From NCBI RefSeq assembly GCF_025583945.1, contig NZ_JAOEGU010000010.1:1-64000 (forward strand): 64,000 nucleotides of DNA. The letters are read 5' to 3'. The position numbers were made by a program, and so were the translations under genes. The notes beneath the pieces were generated by a model. The model was not told the DNA's origin. It did no database searches and saw only the letters and a list, made by a program, of their open reading frames with translations. The DNA is from Methylobacter psychrophilus (GTDB taxonomy: Bacteria; Pseudomonadota; Gammaproteobacteria; Methylococcales; Methylomonadaceae). This document shows, one piece after another, positions 63,733-64,000 of this stretch; the first letter of the stretch is position 1, and each line of letters begins with the position of its first letter.

Positions 63733-64000
63733 TTAAAAAGGCTTGGCAATTTTATTAATAAACAAGCTGTTGATAACGGGGGTAGTGGCATCATTGGTAA
63801 AATTACTGTTAACAACAACGCCGGTATCCATGGTTTGGGGGGTTGGATTACTTAAGGTACTGTTAACAAAATAGCTGTTTTTACTGGTTGGCGCAACAAT
63901 CACTTCGGTATTTGCCGTGCTGTTGTTAAAACTGCAAGCATTACAATAAACGCCGCCATTAAACAGCGGACTATCAGGTTGATTATTGGTAAAGCTGCTG
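63733..64000 (-). CDS. C-terminal end of a second beta-helix protein, runs off the window
   Basis: The last 89 codons read, on the minus strand, NSYFVNSTLSNPTPQTMDTG then VVVNSNFTNDATTPVINSLF and NKIAKPF, almost the same as the end of 44972-47116 (NRLFVNKIAKPF). It is therefore a paralogue in opposite orientation, on the far side of EPS locus D. The rest lies beyond 64000. Confidence 0.9.
   Translation of the reverse strand, partial: SSFTNNQPDSPLFNGGVYCNACSFNNSTANTEVIVAPTSKNSYFVNSTLSNPTPQTMDTGVVVNSNFTNDATTPVINSLFINKIAKPF

Noticed and set aside
1-64000. tRNA, rRNA or riboswitch genes
   Set aside because: I looked for cloverleaf patterns and conserved rRNA stretches and saw none; no riboswitch consensus was found upstream of glmS.

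Overview
The window looks like part of an AT-rich gammaproteobacterial chromosome (about 40-45 % G+C by eye). Its main content is exopolysaccharide (EPS) synthesis. The E. coli-like glmS and the REP/RAYT repeats fit a gammaproteobacterium, perhaps of the Methylococcales type, but no sequence here fixes the genus. I found no rRNA, tRNA or CRISPR.

Region A (0.8-30.5 kb, every gene on the minus strand) is a complete Wzx/Wzy-type EPS locus. Reading with transcription from 30.5 kb down, it encodes a secreted alanine-rich repeat protein, an outer-membrane beta-barrel, a short Wza, a Wzc-type copolymerase/tyrosine kinase, a small membrane protein, an orphan IS3-type orfA and a WecA-like initiating transferase. 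Next come gmd and fcl (GDP-L-fucose), a UDP-glucuronate 4-epimerase, a flippase fused to a toroid-like domain, an FkbM methyltransferase, several glycosyltransferases including a GT11 fucosyltransferase, O-acetyltransferases and a Wzy-like polymerase. A decayed ugd remnant sits upstream of gmd.

Region B (30.8-36.4 kb, plus strand) has a winged-helix regulator with a degenerate receiver domain, preceded by an array of 10-bp repeats. It is followed 8 bp later by glmS, which supplies amino-sugar precursor, and then by an orphan soluble PAS histidine kinase.

Region C (36.4-44.9 kb) is accessory DNA. A TetR gene and a G+C-richer molybdopterin oxidoreductase lie between 13-bp inverted repeats. Small genes (cupin, DUF1993, HAD, PD-(D/E)XK), two frameshifted pseudogenes and several families of palindromic repeats make up the rest.

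Region D (45-63.5 kb, plus strand) is a second EPS locus. It has its own polymerase, flippase, glycosyltransferases, acetyltransferases, UDP-xylose synthase, SGNH protein and an intact ugd, but no wza, wzc or initiating transferase. Two inverted copies of a beta-helix protein gene bracket it. Behind ugd, the last 177 bp of that gene are repeated four more times, each with a REPIN hairpin, ending at a RAYT transposase gene. The dead ugd in region A, the intact ugd in D and the single wza/wzc set in A suggest that the two loci depend on each other.
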